DNA of 64,000 nucleotides from Methylobacterium isbiliense (GCF_022179325.1 NZ_BPQQ01000025.1:1-64000), one strand, 5' to 3'. Positions 7,961 through 17,598 are shown, numbered from the stretch's first letter. The notes: a model not told the origin generated them from the sequence alone. A program made the numbers and translations.

Positions 7961-10165
7961 ATGATGTCGCGTCGTGGCATCGGCCGGACGGCCATGGTGA
8001 GGGCCGCGCTCGCGGGCGCGTCGCTGGCGGCTCTTTCGGGAGTGGCCCTGGCGCAGCAGAGCGGCACCATCCCGCTCGACACGATCGACGTGGAGGGGAG
8101 GGGGGCGCCCTCGGGAGGGCCGGCCGGTGCGCCCCGCCTGCGGCCGGAGACGGCCGTCGGCCCGGTCGAGGGCTACGTCGCCACCCGCAGCGCCACCGCC
8201 ACCAAGACCGACACGCCGCTGATCCGCACGCCGCAATCGGTGTCGGTAATCGGTACCGAGCAGATCATCGCCCAGAAGGCGCAGACCCTCTCGGAGGCCG
8301 TGCGCTACACGCCCGGGATCTTCGCCAACCAGTTCGGGCCGGACACCCGCCTCGACTGGTTCATCATCCGGGGCTTCTCGGCCACCGAGAGCGGCCTGTT
8401 TCGCGACGGGCTGCAGTTGTTCCAGACCTCGTTCGCGAATTACCGCATCGATCCGTTCGGGGCCGAGCGCATCGAGGTGCTGCGCGGGCCGGCCGCGACG
8501 CTGTTCGGCGGCAGCCCGGTGGGCGGCCTCATCAACATCGTGTCGAAGCGTCCGCCTCTGGACCCGCTGCGCTACGTCGAGGTCGGCGGCGGCTCGTTCA
8601 ACCAGGTCTACACGGCGGTCGATCTGGGCGGCCCCGCCGACAAGGAGGGCCACTGGTTCTACCGCCTGACGGGCCGGTTCCAGAACAGCGACGCGCAGGT
8701 GCGCTACGCGCCCGAGGATCGCTACTACATCGCGCCCGCCTTCACCTACAAGCCGGACGGGGCCACCACCTTCACGCTGCTCACGAGCTTCCAGCGCGAC
8801 AATACCGGCGGGGCCGGCCAGTTCCTGCCCTACATCGGCACCGTGCGCCGCCAGGCGCTCGGCCTGCGCATCGACCGCTCGCTCAACGTCAGCGACCCGC
8901 TGGTCGACGGCTACACCCGCAACCAGGCCAATCTCGGCTACGTCTTCGAGCACCAGTTCAACGACGTGTGGACCGTGCGCCAGACCATGCGCTACGCCTT
9001 CACCGATGTGCGCGACCAGCGCTACGTCGGCAACGGCTACGCCGTCGGCGACGCCACGCAGACGGAGCTGTCGCGCTACGGCTTCCTGACCACGCCGCGG
9101 GCCGGGCTCGTCACGGTCGATACGCAGGCCGAGGCGCGGTTCGGCGACGGCCTGTTCGCGCACGACCTGCTGCTCGGCGTCGACTACAAGCACTACAATC
9201 TCTACGACAACCAAGCCTCCACGTTCCCGGTCCCGTCCCTGAACATCCTGCGGCCGGTCTATTTCCAGCCCTCGGCCTATCCGACGCCCTACCTCGTCAC
9301 CAACCAGACGCTGCAGCAGGTCGGCCTCTACGCGCAGGACCAGATCCGGCTGACCGAGCGCCTGACCTTCCTGATCGGCGGCCGGCAGGATTTCGTCAGC
9401 AGCGACGTGGTCAACAAGCTCTCGCCCGCCTCGTCGGTGCGCGCCGACGACCAAGCCTTCACCGGACGACTCGGCCTGATCTACAATTTCGACAACGGCT
9501 TCGCCCCCTACGTGACCTGGGGCACCTCGTTCAACCCGACGCCCGGCACCAACACGGCGGGGCGGCCCTTCGCGCCGGACCGCGGCGACCAGATCGAGGT
9601 CGGGGCGAAGTTCCAGCCGGTCGGCTGGAACACGCTGTTCACAGTCGCGGCCTTCGACCTGCAGCGCTCGAACGTGCTGACGCCGGATCCGGCCAACCCG
9701 TTCAACAGCCTGCAGATCGGCGCGGTGCGCTCGCGCGGCTTCGAGGCGTCGGTGGTCGCCACCCTCACGGAGGGACTGAATCTCGTCGGCGCCTACACGG
9801 TCTACGGCCTGCGCACCGTCGAGGGCACGGTGCTCGACCTCGGCCGCGTGCCGGTGGGCATCCCGGAGACCTTCGGCTCGCTCTGGCTCGACTACACGAT
9901 CCCGGCCGGCCCCTGGAAGGGTTTTGGATTCGGCGGCGGCCTGCGCTACGTCGGGCGCTCCTTCGCGGACGTCGCCAACACCCTGACAGTGCCCGACTAC
10001 CTGCTGTTCGACGCCGCGATCCACTTCGAGCGCGACGGCTGGCGCGCCGCCGTCAACCTCCAGAACGCCACCGACCGCCGCTTCGTCTCCTCCTGCTCGA
10101 CCGTGACCTCCTGCTTCTACGGCGAGCAGCGGCGGATCATCGGCAGCGTGAGCTACACGTGGTGA
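7961..10165 (+). CDS. TonB-dependent siderophore receptor
   Basis: This is an outer-membrane receptor for ferric siderophores, driven by TonB. The 734-residue protein has a signal peptide (cleavage after GVALA, about residue 31), a TonB-box-like DTIDV soon after, a plug domain from about 80 to 185 (RTPQSVSVIGTEQI, ALRYTPGI-type motif, IRGFSA, IEVLRGPAATLFGG, GGLINIVSKRP) and a 22-strand barrel to the end. It ends in Trp rather than the more common Phe (SVSYTW). It is closest to the ferrioxamine/ferrichrome FhuA-FoxA type and has no N-terminal STN signalling domain. The PepSY gene follows after 14 bases. Confidence 0.93.
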   Translation: MMSRRGIGRTAMVRAALAGASLAALSGVALAQQSGTIPLDTIDVEGRGAPSGGPAGAPRLRPETAVGPVEGYVATRSATATKTDTPLIRTPQSVSVIGTEQIIAQKAQTLSEAVRYTPGIFANQFGPDTRLDWFIIRGFSATESGLFRDGLQLFQTSFANYRIDPFGAERIEVLRGPAATLFGGSPVGGLINIVSKRPPLDPLRYVEVGGGSFNQVYTAVDLGGPADKEGHWFYRLTGRFQNSDAQVRYAPEDRYYIAPAFTYKPDGATTFTLLTSFQRDNTGGAGQFLPYIGTVRRQALGLRIDRSLNVSDPLVDGYTRNQANLGYVFEHQFNDVWTVRQTMRYAFTDVRDQRYVGNGYAVGDATQTELSRYGFLTTPRAGLVTVDTQAEARFGDGLFAHDLLLGVDYKHYNLYDNQASTFPVPSLNILRPVYFQPSAYPTPYLVTNQTLQQVGLYAQDQIRLTERLTFLIGGRQDFVSSDVVNKLSPASSVRADDQAFTGRLGLIYNFDNGFAPYVTWGTSFNPTPGTNTAGRPFAPDRGDQIEVGAKFQPVGWNTLFTVAAFDLQRSNVLTPDPANPFNSLQIGAVRSRGFEASVVATLTEGLNLVGAYTVYGLRTVEGTVLDLGRVPVGIPETFGSLWLDYTIPAGPWKGFGFGGGLRYVGRSFADVANTLTVPDYLLFDAAIHFERDGWRAAVNLQNATDRRFVSSCSTVTSCFYGEQRRIIGSVSYTW

Positions 10166-10179
10166 GGAAGCGGACCGGC

Positions 10180-11328
10180 ATGACGACCGCCTCCCTGCGC
10201 GCATGGCGCTTCGTCCACACCTGGACGAGCCTGATCTGCACCCTCTTCATGCTCCTGCTCTGCCTCACGGGGCTGCCGCTGATCTTCCACCACGAGATCG
10301 ACGAGTGGCTCGGCGCGCAGGCGGAGCCGGCCGCGATCCAGGCCGGGCAGGCGCCGCTGCCGCTCGCGCGCATCGCGGACGCCGCGCTCGCCCAGCATCC
10401 GGGCAAGGTGATGCAGTATGTCGGCTTCGACCAGCATGAGCCGCGCGCGGTCTTCGCCATCCTCAACGCCAGCGCCGGCGCGCACCCGAACGACTCGGTC
10501 ACGAAGGTCTACGATTCCCACACCGCCGCGCCGCTGGGTCCGCCGATGAGCGGCTTCATGATGGTGATGCTGCGCCTGCACGTGGATCTCTACGCGGGCC
10601 TGCCCGGCAAGCTGTTCCTGGGGCTGATGGGCACGCTGCTCGTCGCCGCCATCGTCTCGGGCGTGGTGCTGTACGCGCCCTTCACCCGGCGCCTCGCCTT
10701 CGGGACCATCCGGACCGGGCGGGCGCCGCGCACGATCTGGCTCGACCTGCACAACCTGCTCGGCATCGTTACGGTGGCGTGGCTGACGGTGGTGGGGGCG
10801 ACGGGCGTGATCAACACCCTCTCCGAGCCGATGATCAACCACTGGAAGGCGACGGAACTCGCCGACATGGTGGCCTCGCAGGGGCAGGGGCAGGGGCAAC
10901 AGCAGCCGCGCGCGCCGGCCTCGCTCCTGCCGGTCGATCGCGCGGTCGAGCAGGCGCGCGCCGCCGCGCCCGGCATGACGGTCTCGTTCGTCGCCTATCC
11001 GGGCACCGCGTTCAGCACCTCCCGCCATTACGGCGTCTTCCTGCGCGGCGACACGCCGCTCACCGCGCGGCTGCTCCAGCCGGTGCTCATCGACGCCGAG
11101 ACCGGGGCCGTCGGGGCGACGCGGCACCTGCCCTGGTACCTCACCGCCCTCCTGGTCTCGCAGCCGCTGCATTTCGGCGATTACGGCGGCCTGCCGCTGC
11201 GGATCATCTGGGCGCTGCTCGATCTGGTGAGCATCGTGGTGCTGGGCAGCGGCCTCTACCTCTGGCTCGCCCGCCGCGGCCGCACCGCGCCCGCCGCGCT
11301 CACCCTCCGGCCGGCCCCGACCGCATGA
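10180..11328 (+). CDS. PepSY-associated membrane protein, likely siderophore-linked reductase
   Basis: The 382-residue inner-membrane protein begins with a helix (FVHTWTSLICTLFMLLLCLTGLPLIF), has a PepSY-like periplasmic region, two central helices around 145-165 and 195-225, a second periplasmic region and a last helix near 355-375. This PepSY_TM layout is found next to siderophore receptors and is thought to act in ferric-siderophore reduction or transfer at the inner membrane. The ATG follows GAGGAAG; an in-frame GTG at 10162 overlaps the receptor stop. A Gln/Gly repeat (QGQGQGQQQ) sits in the second periplasmic loop. Confidence 0.85.
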   Translation: MTTASLRAWRFVHTWTSLICTLFMLLLCLTGLPLIFHHEIDEWLGAQAEPAAIQAGQAPLPLARIADAALAQHPGKVMQYVGFDQHEPRAVFAILNASAGAHPNDSVTKVYDSHTAAPLGPPMSGFMMVMLRLHVDLYAGLPGKLFLGLMGTLLVAAIVSGVVLYAPFTRRLAFGTIRTGRAPRTIWLDLHNLLGIVTVAWLTVVGATGVINTLSEPMINHWKATELADMVASQGQGQGQQQPRAPASLLPVDRAVEQARAAAPGMTVSFVAYPGTAFSTSRHYGVFLRGDTPLTARLLQPVLIDAETGAVGATRHLPWYLTALLVSQPLHFGDYGGLPLRIIWALLDLVSIVVLGSGLYLWLARRGRTAPAALTLRPAPTA

Positions 11329-11531
11329 CGCGTGTTCCGAAGGCCGCGGAGGGACGCCGCGTCTTCCGCATCCCGCTCCTCGTCGGCCTCACCTCGCTCG
11401 CCGGGCTTCTCAGTGCGCTGTTCTTCGAGGGCCCTGGCTGGGTCGCGGCCTGGATCGGCCTCGGCCTGCCGCTGGCGCTGGTGGCGTGGCATGTCGGACT
11501 TGCGCTGATCCGCACCGAACGAACCGGTTGA
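11325..11531 (+). CDS. small two-helix membrane protein
   Basis: A 68-residue ORF overlaps the PepSY gene by ATGA and so is translationally coupled. It has two hydrophobic segments (LLVGLTSLAGLLSALFF and WIGLGLPLALVAWHVGLAL) after a short basic N-terminus. Small proteins of this kind often end siderophore-receptor/PepSY operons. Function is unknown. Confidence 0.65.
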   Translation: MTRVPKAAEGRRVFRIPLLVGLTSLAGLLSALFFEGPGWVAAWIGLGLPLALVAWHVGLALIRTERTG

Positions 11532-11610
11532 TCTCCTGCGCCGGCTCGCCGACATTCGGCGCCGCCCCGGACCGGCACGAAGTCCGGGCATGTCGCGCGG
11601 AGGAAGCCGG

Positions 11611-12489
11611 ATGAGCCAGCAAGGCGCTGCCGAGGGACGGAAGGGCGGACGCGGCGGCGTGCGCCTGATCGGCGGCACGGCTTTGGCCCAGAGCACGAGC
11701 GCGGTGCGGCTCGACGGCGTTTCCATCGCCTTCACGCTCAAGGGCGGCAAGCGCTACGTGGCGGTCGAGGGCATCGACCTCGGCGTGGCGCCGGGCGAGT
11801 TCGTGGCCGTGGTGGGGCCGACCGGCTCGGGCAAGTCCACCATCCTCAACGCCGCCGCCGGCCTGCTCAAGCCGGCGGACGGCAGCGTCACGGTGTTCGG
11901 GCAGGCCCTGTCCGGCATCAACGCCCGGGCCGGATACCTCTTCCAGGCCGATGCCCTGATGCCGTGGAAGACCGCCCTCGACAACGTGGCGGTGGCGCTG
12001 GAGCCCCAGGGCGTGGCGCGCGCCGAGGCGCTGAGCCGGGCGCGCGACTGGCTCGGGCGGGTGGGGCTCGCCACCTTCACCGACCGCTACCCGCACATGC
12101 TCTCGGGCGGCCAGCGCAAGCGCGTGGCGCTCGCCCAGATGCTGATCCGCGATCCCGAGATCCTGCTGATGGACGAGCCCTTCGGGCCGCTCGACGCCCA
12201 GACCCGGCAGATCATGGGCAACCTGCTGCTGGAATTGTGGGCGGCCAACCGCAAGGCGGTGATCTTCGTCACCCACGACCTCGAGGAGGCGATCGCCCTC
12301 TCGGACCGGGTGATCGTGCTCTCGGCCGGGCCCGCGGCCCGGATCGTCGGCGAGTACCCGGTGACGCTGCCGCGCCCGCGCGACATCGCCGAGATCCGCC
12401 TCGAACCGCAATTCCATGCCATCTACAAGGAGATCTGGGCGTGCCTGCGCGTCGAGGTCTCCCGCGCCTACGCCACAGGCCCGGCCTGA
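11611..12489 (+). CDS. NitT/TauT-family ABC transporter, ATP-binding protein
   Basis: The ATPase of an importer with the downstream permease and binding protein. Walker A is GPTGSGKST, the signature is LSGGQRKRVALAQ and Walker B is ILLMDEPFGPLDAQ, with the switch His in FVTHDLEEA. The layout matches SsuB/TauB/NrtD proteins. The ATG at 11611 follows GGAGG by seven bases and gives 292 residues; an in-frame ATG at 11590 is a weaker choice. The ligand cannot be told; nitrate, sulfonate, taurine and pyrimidine transporters all share this form. Confidence 0.92.
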   Translation: MSQQGAAEGRKGGRGGVRLIGGTALAQSTSAVRLDGVSIAFTLKGGKRYVAVEGIDLGVAPGEFVAVVGPTGSGKSTILNAAAGLLKPADGSVTVFGQALSGINARAGYLFQADALMPWKTALDNVAVALEPQGVARAEALSRARDWLGRVGLATFTDRYPHMLSGGQRKRVALAQMLIRDPEILLMDEPFGPLDAQTRQIMGNLLLELWAANRKAVIFVTHDLEEAIALSDRVIVLSAGPAARIVGEYPVTLPRPRDIAEIRLEPQFHAIYKEIWACLRVEVSRAYATGPA

Positions 12490-12528
12490 TCCCCGCAGCG
12501 GAGGCTTGCCCGTGAAGGAGCCCTGCCC

Positions 12529-13329
12529 GTGAACCGCCCGATCGGCCGCCTCGGCCTCCTCGCCCTGCAGATCCTCGTCGGCCTCGTCGCCCTGGCGATC
12601 TGGCACGTGCTCACCGTCTACCCGATCCTCGGCCAGCCCAAGCAGGTGCAGTTCTTCTTCTCGACCCCGGTCGACGTCCTCAAGCGCACCTGGGCCGAGA
12701 TGGCGAACCCGGAGATCTGGAACCACCTCTGGATCACCCTGCAGGAGACGATCCTGGCCTTCGTCACGGGGGCGCTCGGCGGCATCGCCTTCGGCTTCCT
12801 GTTCGCCCGCAACGCGCTCCTCGCCGCCGTATTCGACCCCTACATCAAGGCGGCGAACGCCCTGCCGCGGGTGGTGCTCGCGCCGATCTTCGCGCTCTGG
12901 TTCGGGCTCGGCATCTGGTCGAAGGTGGCGCTCGGCTTCACCCTCGTGTTCTTCATCGTGTTCTTCAACGTCTACCAGGGCGTGCGCGAGGTGAGCCCGG
13001 TGGTGCTCAACAACGCCCGGATGCTCGGCATGAACGAGCGCGGCCTCCTGCGCCACGTCTACTGGCCCTCGGCGCTCACCTGGATGTTCTCCTCGCTGCA
13101 CACGGCGGTGGGCTTCGCCCTCGTCGGCGCGGTGGTGGGCGAGTATCTCGGCTCCTCGGCCGGTCTCGGCTACAAGATCCACGAGGCCGAGAGCGTGTTC
13201 GACGTCACGGGCGTCTTCGCCGGCATGCTGATCCTGGCCGTGTTCGTCATCGCGATCGACGCGGTGGTGACGCTGATCGAGAACCGGCTGCTGGTCTGGC
13301 GCCCCGGCGGGGCCGGCGGGTCGGTCTGA
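12529..13329 (+). CDS. NitT/TauT-family ABC transporter, permease
   Basis: The 266-residue inner-membrane subunit has about six helices and the coupling-helix region LNNARMLGMNERGLLRHVYWPSA (EAA-like loop near residue 162). It resembles SsuC/TauC permeases. It lies 39 bases after the ATPase gene and 32 bases before the binding protein gene in one operon. Confidence 0.92.
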   Translation: MNRPIGRLGLLALQILVGLVALAIWHVLTVYPILGQPKQVQFFFSTPVDVLKRTWAEMANPEIWNHLWITLQETILAFVTGALGGIAFGFLFARNALLAAVFDPYIKAANALPRVVLAPIFALWFGLGIWSKVALGFTLVFFIVFFNVYQGVREVSPVVLNNARMLGMNERGLLRHVYWPSALTWMFSSLHTAVGFALVGAVVGEYLGSSAGLGYKIHEAESVFDVTGVFAGMLILAVFVIAIDAVVTLIENRLLVWRPGGAGGSV

Positions 13330-13361
13330 CGCCCACACCAACCAGAACCGGAGGAGTCCCC

Positions 13362-14369
13362 ATGCAACGCCGCAGCTTCCTGGCCGGGGCGGCCGCCGCC
13401 CTCGCCCTCGGCCCCGCCGCGCCGGCCGGCGCCGAGCCCGTCAAGGTGCGCATCGGCGTCGGCGGCAAGCCCCTGCTCTACTACCTGCCGCTCACCATCG
13501 CGGAGCGGAAGGGCTACTTCAAGGAGGAGGGGGTCGAGGCCGAGATCAACGATTTCGGTGGCGGCGCTCGCTCGCTCCAGGCCCTGATCGGCGGCTCGGT
13601 CGACGTGGTGACGGGGGCCTACGAGCACACCATCCGCATGCAGGCCAAGGGCCAGGACGTGCGGGCGGTGTGCGAGCTCGGCCGCTATCCGGCCATCGTC
13701 ATCGCGGTGCGCAAGGACCTCGCCGGCACCGTGAAGTCGGCGGCCGACTTCAAGGGACGCAAGATCGGCGTGACGGCGCCCGGCTCCTCGACGGCGCTCG
13801 CCGCGCAATACGCCATGATCAAGGCGGGCCTGAAGGCCAGCGACGCGCCGCTCATCGGCATCGGCGGCGGCGCGGGCGCCATCGCGGCGATGAAGAAGGG
13901 CGAGATCGAGGTCATCTCGCACCTCGACCCCGTCATCGCCAAGCTGGAGAGCGACGGCGACATCGTGGTCCTCGTCGACACCCGCACCGAGGCCGGCACG
14001 CGCGCCCTGTTCGGCGGCCCGAACCCCGCGGCGGTGGTCTACACCAAGCAGGACTGGATCGAGCGCCACGCCGTCGGCACCCAGAAGGTCGTCGCGGCCT
14101 TCGCCAAGGCGCTGAAGTGGCTGGCCGCCGCCTCGCCCGAGGAGGTCGCCGACACGGTGCCGGCCGCCTACCATTTCGGCGACCGCGCCCTCTACGTGCA
14201 GGCGGTGAAGAACTCGCTCGAGAGCTATTCGCGCACCGGCATCCCCTCGCAGGAGGGCATGACGAGCGTCTACGAACTCGTGCGCACCCTCGATCCCGAG
14301 TTGCAGGGCACGAAGATCGACCTCGCCACCACCTTCGAGGACCGCTTCATCCGCAAGGCGATGGGCTGA
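13362..14369 (+). CDS. NitT/TauT-family ABC transporter, substrate-binding protein
   Basis: The 335-residue protein carries a Tat-like signal (QRRSFLAG, then a hydrophobic Ala-rich stretch, cleavage near PAGA at about 25) and would act in the periplasm. The body is an NMT1/SsuA-type bilobal fold (YYLPLTIAERKGYFKEEGV, LIGGSVDVVTGAYEHT, GRKIGVTAPGSST). GGAGG lies just before the ATG. It closes the three-gene importer operon; the ligand is unknown. Confidence 0.9.
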   Translation: MQRRSFLAGAAAALALGPAAPAGAEPVKVRIGVGGKPLLYYLPLTIAERKGYFKEEGVEAEINDFGGGARSLQALIGGSVDVVTGAYEHTIRMQAKGQDVRAVCELGRYPAIVIAVRKDLAGTVKSAADFKGRKIGVTAPGSSTALAAQYAMIKAGLKASDAPLIGIGGGAGAIAAMKKGEIEVISHLDPVIAKLESDGDIVVLVDTRTEAGTRALFGGPNPAAVVYTKQDWIERHAVGTQKVVAAFAKALKWLAAASPEEVADTVPAAYHFGDRALYVQAVKNSLESYSRTGIPSQEGMTSVYELVRTLDPELQGTKIDLATTFEDRFIRKAMG

Positions 14370-14388
14370 GTCCGGGGCGTGTTCGGGG

Positions 14389-14910
14389 TCAGGCGCGCAG
14401 GAACCCGAACACGCCCGCCCCCGGCGCCAGCCAGACGAAGGCCCAGACGAAGGCCGAGGTGACGTTGGCGACCTGGAAGGGCAGGCGCCCGACGAGGAAG
14501 ATGCCGGCGATGAGCGGCACCACCGCCCGGGCCGGGCCGATGAAGCGGCCGACGAAGATGCCCCAGGCCCCCCAGCGCCGGCAGAAATCCTCGCCCTTCG
14601 TCACCATCTCGGGATAGCGGGTGAGCGGCCAGATCCGCTTGGCGCCGTCCTTGTAGTAGCGGCCGAACTCGTAGGAGACCCAGTCGCCCAGGATCGCGCC
14701 GATGGCCGCGCCGACCATCACCGGTACGAACGGGATGTCGCCGGCCCCGAGAAGCGCGCCGATCCCGAGCAGGATCACGGTGGCGGGCACGAAGATCGAC
14801 AGCACCGCGAGCGATTCGCAGAACGCGATGATCCCGGTGATCACCGGCGCCCAGGCCTGGTGGTCGCGCACGACGTCCAGGGTGGTGGTGCGGAGCGTCT
14901 CGAAATCCAT
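14389..14910 (-). CDS. DedA-family membrane protein
   Basis: The 173-residue protein has the DedA/SNARE-associated core, including GDWVSYEFGRYY, a helix-break and the conserved FVGRFIGPARAVVPLIAG. DedA proteins are inner-membrane transporters, several shown to recycle undecaprenyl phosphate or lipids. The ATG at 14910 follows GAGGTGAG; longer in-frame starts exist but lack a binding site. It is convergent with the ABC operon (20-base gap). Confidence 0.88.
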   Translation of the reverse strand: MDFETLRTTTLDVVRDHQAWAPVITGIIAFCESLAVLSIFVPATVILLGIGALLGAGDIPFVPVMVGAAIGAILGDWVSYEFGRYYKDGAKRIWPLTRYPEMVTKGEDFCRRWGAWGIFVGRFIGPARAVVPLIAGIFLVGRLPFQVANVTSAFVWAFVWLAPGAGVFGFLRA

Positions 14911-15098
14911 CTCACCTCGACCGGTCAGCCGCCAGCAATGTGGGTCGCCGTGTATGTCACACCAAGGGCAACCGTCGTGTGACCCTGCGCACCAGCACCG
15001 GGGCTTCCCACAACCGACCGGGCCGGCCGCCGGATCCGGCTGTTGCATTCTCTCCCTTTGCGGGCGAGTCCATCCCGATCACCGCCAGAGGGGGTGCG

Positions 15099-15947
15099 AT
15101 GAACATCCTGTCGATCCAGTCCCACGTCGCCTACGGCCACGTCGGCAACGCCTCGGCGGTCTTCCCGATGCAGCGGCTCGGGGTGGAAGTCTGGCCGATC
15201 CACACGGTGCAGTTCTCCAATCACACCGGCTACGGGGCGTGGCGGGGCCGGGTGTTCGACGGGGCGGCCATCGCCGACCTCGTCGAGGGCATCGCCGAGC
15301 GCGGCGTGCTGCCGGAGTGCGACGGCGTGCTCTCGGGCTACATCGGCTCGGCCGAGATCGGCGAGGCGATCCTGGGGGCGGTGGCGCGGGTGCGGGCGGC
15401 CAATGCCGCTGCGCTCTATTGCTGCGATCCGGTGATCGGCGATGTCGGGCGCGGCGTGTTCGTGCGCCCGGGCGTGCCCGAATTCATGCGCGACCGGGCG
15501 CTGCCCGCCGCCGACCTCATCACCCCCAACCTGTTCGAACTCCAATTCCTGTCGGGCCGGGCCTGCGGGTCGCTGGCCGAGGCCAAGCGGGCGGTGGCGG
15601 CCCTGCAGGCGCAGGGTCCGGGCGTGGTGCTGGTCACCTCGCTCCACACCGCCGAGACGCCCGCCGACGCCGTCGACCTCCTGGCCGCGGAGGGCGGGCA
15701 GTTCTGGCGGGTGCGCACCCCGCGGCTCTCCCTCGACATCAACGGGGCGGGGGATGCGAGCGCGGCGCTGTTCCTCGTGCACCACGCCCGCACCCGCTCG
15801 GCCGCGGAGGCGCTCGGCGCCACGGCGGCCTCCATCTACGGGCTGCTGCGGCGCACCGCCGAGGCCGGGTCGCGCGAGATCCTGACGGTGGCCGCGCAGG
15901 ACGAGTTCGTGGCGCCGAGCCGGGTGTTTCCGATCGAGGCGGTGTAA
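15099..15947 (+). CDS. pdxY: pyridoxal kinase
   Basis: The enzyme phosphorylates pyridoxal in the B6 salvage pathway. The 282-residue protein has PdxY features: ILSIQSHVAYGHVGNASAVFPMQ at the N-terminus, VQFSNHTGYG near residue 43, YCCDPVIGD near 108 and the ribokinase-type anion hole DINGAGDASAALF near 210 with the catalytic Asp. The start ATG follows a G-rich site (AGAGGGGG). It stands alone between DedA and the TerB-like gene. Confidence 0.92.
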   Translation: MNILSIQSHVAYGHVGNASAVFPMQRLGVEVWPIHTVQFSNHTGYGAWRGRVFDGAAIADLVEGIAERGVLPECDGVLSGYIGSAEIGEAILGAVARVRAANAAALYCCDPVIGDVGRGVFVRPGVPEFMRDRALPAADLITPNLFELQFLSGRACGSLAEAKRAVAALQAQGPGVVLVTSLHTAETPADAVDLLAAEGGQFWRVRTPRLSLDINGAGDASAALFLVHHARTRSAAEALGATAASIYGLLRRTAEAGSREILTVAAQDEFVAPSRVFPIEAV

Positions 15948-16085
15948 CGCGCGGCTCTCGGCGCATTTCGGCCCGCCACTGTGCCCCGGATGGACTTGCC
16001 TGCCTTGCCGGTGTTGTGCATCGCTTCGGCAGAACGATGCGGCAACTGCGCCGAGCTGCGGGCGCCCGCTCACAAGGACTGGACG

Positions 16086-16523
16086 ATGGGGCTCTTTCAG
16101 GATGCTTTCACCCGGTTCGGCCGGGTCGTGAGGTCGTATTCCGGCGACACCGCGTTCCTGCACGCGGCGGTCTCGGCCACCGCGAACGTCATCATGGCTG
16201 ACCGCGAGATCGACGAGGACGAGATCGAGACCGCGCTCAGCGTGATGAGCGCCAACCCGATCCTGCAGAAATCCTACGGCGTGCTCAAGCTGGAGCAGGA
16301 ACTGCATGAGGCGATCGCCCGGGCGAAGTCCCGCGCAGGGCGGATCGAGAACATGCGCTACGTCGGGGCGATCCTCGAACGGCCCTCCGAGCAGCGCCAG
16401 GACGTTTTTCTGATCGCCGCCGACGTGGCGGACCAGGGCGGCATCAGCGAGCTCGAGCACAAGGTGCTGGACGAGGTCGCCGAAACCCTCGGGATCGACA
16501 AGGCGCACCTGCTCGGCGCCTGA
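16086..16523 (+). CDS. TerB-family protein (tellurite resistance/DjlA-like fold)
   Basis: A 145-residue all-helical cytosolic protein with TerB features: MADREIDEDEIETALSVM, a DnaJ-like acidic metal-binding loop, and ADQGGISELEHKVLDEVAETLGI near the end. AAGGA lies upstream of the ATG. TerB proteins are tied to tellurite and envelope stress, but no other ter gene is nearby, so its role is open. The next gene follows after 69 bases. Confidence 0.8.
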   Translation: MGLFQDAFTRFGRVVRSYSGDTAFLHAAVSATANVIMADREIDEDEIETALSVMSANPILQKSYGVLKLEQELHEAIARAKSRAGRIENMRYVGAILERPSEQRQDVFLIAADVADQGGISELEHKVLDEVAETLGIDKAHLLGA

Positions 16524-16592
16524 GGCCGGTTGGCGCGCGCGGCGCGCGCCATACCTCTCGGGGCTCTCGCAACCGACGGGAGCCACCTTACG

Positions 16593-17468
16593 ATGGATGT
16601 CGGATTTCTCGGGCTCGGCCGCATGGGCCGGCCGATGGCGCTCGCGCTGGCCAGGGCCGGGCACCGCGTGCGCGTCTGGAACCGCTCGGCCGAGGCCGCC
16701 GAAGCCCTGCGGGCCGAAGGCGTCGAGCCGGTGGCGAGCGCCGCCGAGGCGTTCCGGGGCGATGCGGCCGTCACCATGCTGGCGGACGATGCGGCCCTGC
16801 GCAGCGTCATCGTGGAGGGCGGCATCCTCGATCAGCCGGAGCGGCCCGGGCTGCATCTCGGGATGAGCACCATCTCGGTGGCGCTCGCGCGCGACCTCGC
16901 CGCCCTGCACGAGCGGGCGGGCGTGCCCTACGTCTCCGCGCCGGTCTTCGGGCGGCCGGACGTGGCGGCGGCCGGCAACCTCAACATCGTGGCGGCGGGA
17001 CCCGAGGCGGCCATCGCCCGCGCCCAGCCGCTCCTCGACGCGATGGGCGCCCGTACCTGGCCGTTCGGCCCCGACCCCGCCCGCGCCAACGCGGTGAAGC
17101 TCGCAGGCAACTTCATGATCGTCGCGGCCGTCGAGGCGATGGGGGAGGCCGCGGCCTTCGGCGAGGCGCACGGCGTCGATGCCGCCGCCCTGCTGGAACT
17201 CCTCACCGGCACGATCTTCGCTGCGCCCGTCTACAAGAACTACGGCGGCGCGATCGCGGCGGGCCGCTACGAGCCGCCGGGCTTCGGCCTCGCGCTCGGC
17301 GCCAAGGACATCCGGCTGGTGCTCGCCGCCGGCGAGGCCGCGCAGGTGGCGATGCCGCTCGCCAGCGTGCTGCGCGACGGCCTGATCGAGGCGGCCGCCC
17401 AGGGCCACGGGGAGAAGGATCTGGCGGCGCTGGCCCTGGTCTCGGCCCGGCGCCGCGGCCGGGGCTAG
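16593..17468 (+). CDS. NAD(P)-dependent beta-hydroxyacid dehydrogenase (HIBADH/GLYR family)
   Basis: The 291-residue protein has the Rossmann motif VGFLGLGRMGRPMA at the N-terminus, the family Ser/Thr substrate region (HLGMSTIS) near 92, VSAPVFGRPDVAAAGNL near 117 and the catalytic Lys in ANAVKLAGNFM near 171. Candidates are glyoxylate/succinic semialdehyde reductase or 3-hydroxyisobutyrate dehydrogenase; sequence alone does not decide. GGGAG precedes the ATG. Confidence 0.87.
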   Translation: MDVGFLGLGRMGRPMALALARAGHRVRVWNRSAEAAEALRAEGVEPVASAAEAFRGDAAVTMLADDAALRSVIVEGGILDQPERPGLHLGMSTISVALARDLAALHERAGVPYVSAPVFGRPDVAAAGNLNIVAAGPEAAIARAQPLLDAMGARTWPFGPDPARANAVKLAGNFMIVAAVEAMGEAAAFGEAHGVDAAALLELLTGTIFAAPVYKNYGGAIAAGRYEPPGFGLALGAKDIRLVLAAGEAAQVAMPLASVLRDGLIEAAAQGHGEKDLAALALVSARRRGRG

Positions 17469-17573
17469 CCGTCGTTCGGCCGCGGCGAACCCGGCGCGAG
17501 CGTCTTGTCCACCGCCGATTCAAGCAGAATCGGCGGGTGCTCCGCGTTTTCGCGCCGCCAACACTGGGGCGGC

Positions 17574-17598
17574 GGAACGCCGTAACCGCACGCGAGTT
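17574..17598 (+). promoter_or_regulatory. possible EcfG-type stress promoter upstream of the YihY gene
   Basis: The sequence reads GGAAC, 16 bases, AGTT. The general-stress consensus in alphaproteobacteria is GGAAC-N16/17-CGTT, so this is one base off in the -10 element. It lies about 53 bases before the YihY start. An ecfG gene is present in this window. The match is suggestive only. Confidence 0.4.
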
